DNA from: an uncultured Eubacteriales bacterium
Lineage (GTDB): Bacteria > Bacillota_A > Clostridia > Oscillospirales > Oscillospiraceae
Assembly (NCBI GenBank): GCA_949747935.1
Contig: CATKHE010000141.1
Location: 1 to 5,414 of the forward strand
Length of the DNA stretch: 5,414 nucleotides
Direction: 5' to 3'
Position numbers and translations under genes: made by a program. Shown one piece after another: positions 5,229 through 5,414 of the stretch. Position 1 is the stretch's first letter. Every line of letters starts with the position of its first letter. Below the pieces are notes generated by a model that saw only the letters and a program-made list of their open reading frames with translations, did not search any database and was not told the origin of the DNA.

Positions 5229-5414
5229 ATGAGGCTTTTAGTTGTTGAGGATGACCGTCTTTTGAACAATACACTTTGCTACAATCTTTCGGCGGCGGGC
5301 TGCACCGTGGACGCCGCTATGTCAAAATCAGCGGCGGTCAATTTCTGTGAAGCGCAGGACTATGATTTGATTGTGCTGGATGTCAACCTGCCTGATGGAA
5401 GCGGGTTTGACTTC
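5229..5414 (+). CDS. Two-component response regulator, receiver domain, 3' end outside window
   Basis: The first 62 residues of a CheY-like receiver: MRLLVVEDD supplies the acidic pocket (D8, D9), and LIVLDVNLPDGSGFD contains the phosphoacceptor D51. The pattern VNLPDGSGF is common in OmpR-type regulators, which would carry a C-terminal winged helix beyond the window; that half is not visible. The ribosome binding site is weak (AAGGGA about 15 bases upstream, AAAGTGA nearer). The gene diverges from the hydrolase cluster across about 290 bases. A sensor kinase probably follows, but it is outside the window. Confidence 0.88.
   Translation, partial: MRLLVVEDDRLLNNTLCYNLSAAGCTVDAAMSKSAAVNFCEAQDYDLIVLDVNLPDGSGFDF

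Overview
The window looks like a chromosomal segment from a gut-type Clostridia bacterium, probably of the Oscillospiraceae. The hints are Firmicutes-style AAGGAG/GGAGG ribosome binding sites, sigma-A promoters with TATAAT boxes, GC-rich genes between AT-rich spacers, and a serine/glycine-rich lipoprotein with an LAAC lipobox. The taxon is an inference from style only.

Layout: (1) 1-638, minus strand: the N-terminal 212 residues of a secreted lipoprotein (signal peptide, low-complexity linker, Big2-like domain, Pro-Lys linker, start of a C-terminal domain), with a clear promoter at 756-784. (2) About 640-1213: a long stretch with no intact gene. It holds a 44-codon remnant of an unknown gene, a 10-bp stem-loop, a perfect 36-bp palindrome that should act as a terminator, and the 3' end of a tRNA (T arm, acceptor strand and CCA) without its 5' half. 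This looks like a recombination scar. (3) 1214-1672, minus: a MarR-family regulator with its own promoter. (4) 1746-4936, minus: a compact cluster. In transcription order it encodes a class I glutamine-amidotransferase-like hydrolase (peptidase C26, the PuuD family), an M20D amidohydrolase, a 65-residue two-helix membrane protein, and a polytopic membrane protein. The last one is interrupted by a -1 frame change; its tail strongly resembles the C-terminus of the ethanolamine permease EutH. (5) 4937-5228: an intergenic region with two adjacent perfect inverted repeats at the cluster promoter and, facing the other way, a promoter followed by a 14-bp palindrome. (6) 5229-5414, plus: the first 62 residues of a response-regulator receiver domain.

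Reading of the cluster: the two hydrolases overlap by ATGA and the next gene follows one base after a stop, so translation is probably coupled. A C26 gamma-glutamyl-amide hydrolase, an M20D amide hydrolase and a EutH-like amine permease suggest uptake and hydrolysis of an amide- or gamma-glutamyl-conjugated amine. The substrate is not shown by the sequence. The MarR protein lies at the distal end of the cluster with no terminator between, and is the obvious candidate for the paired operators at the cluster promoter. The transporter may be inactive in this strain, or may depend on frameshifting or a sequencing correction.
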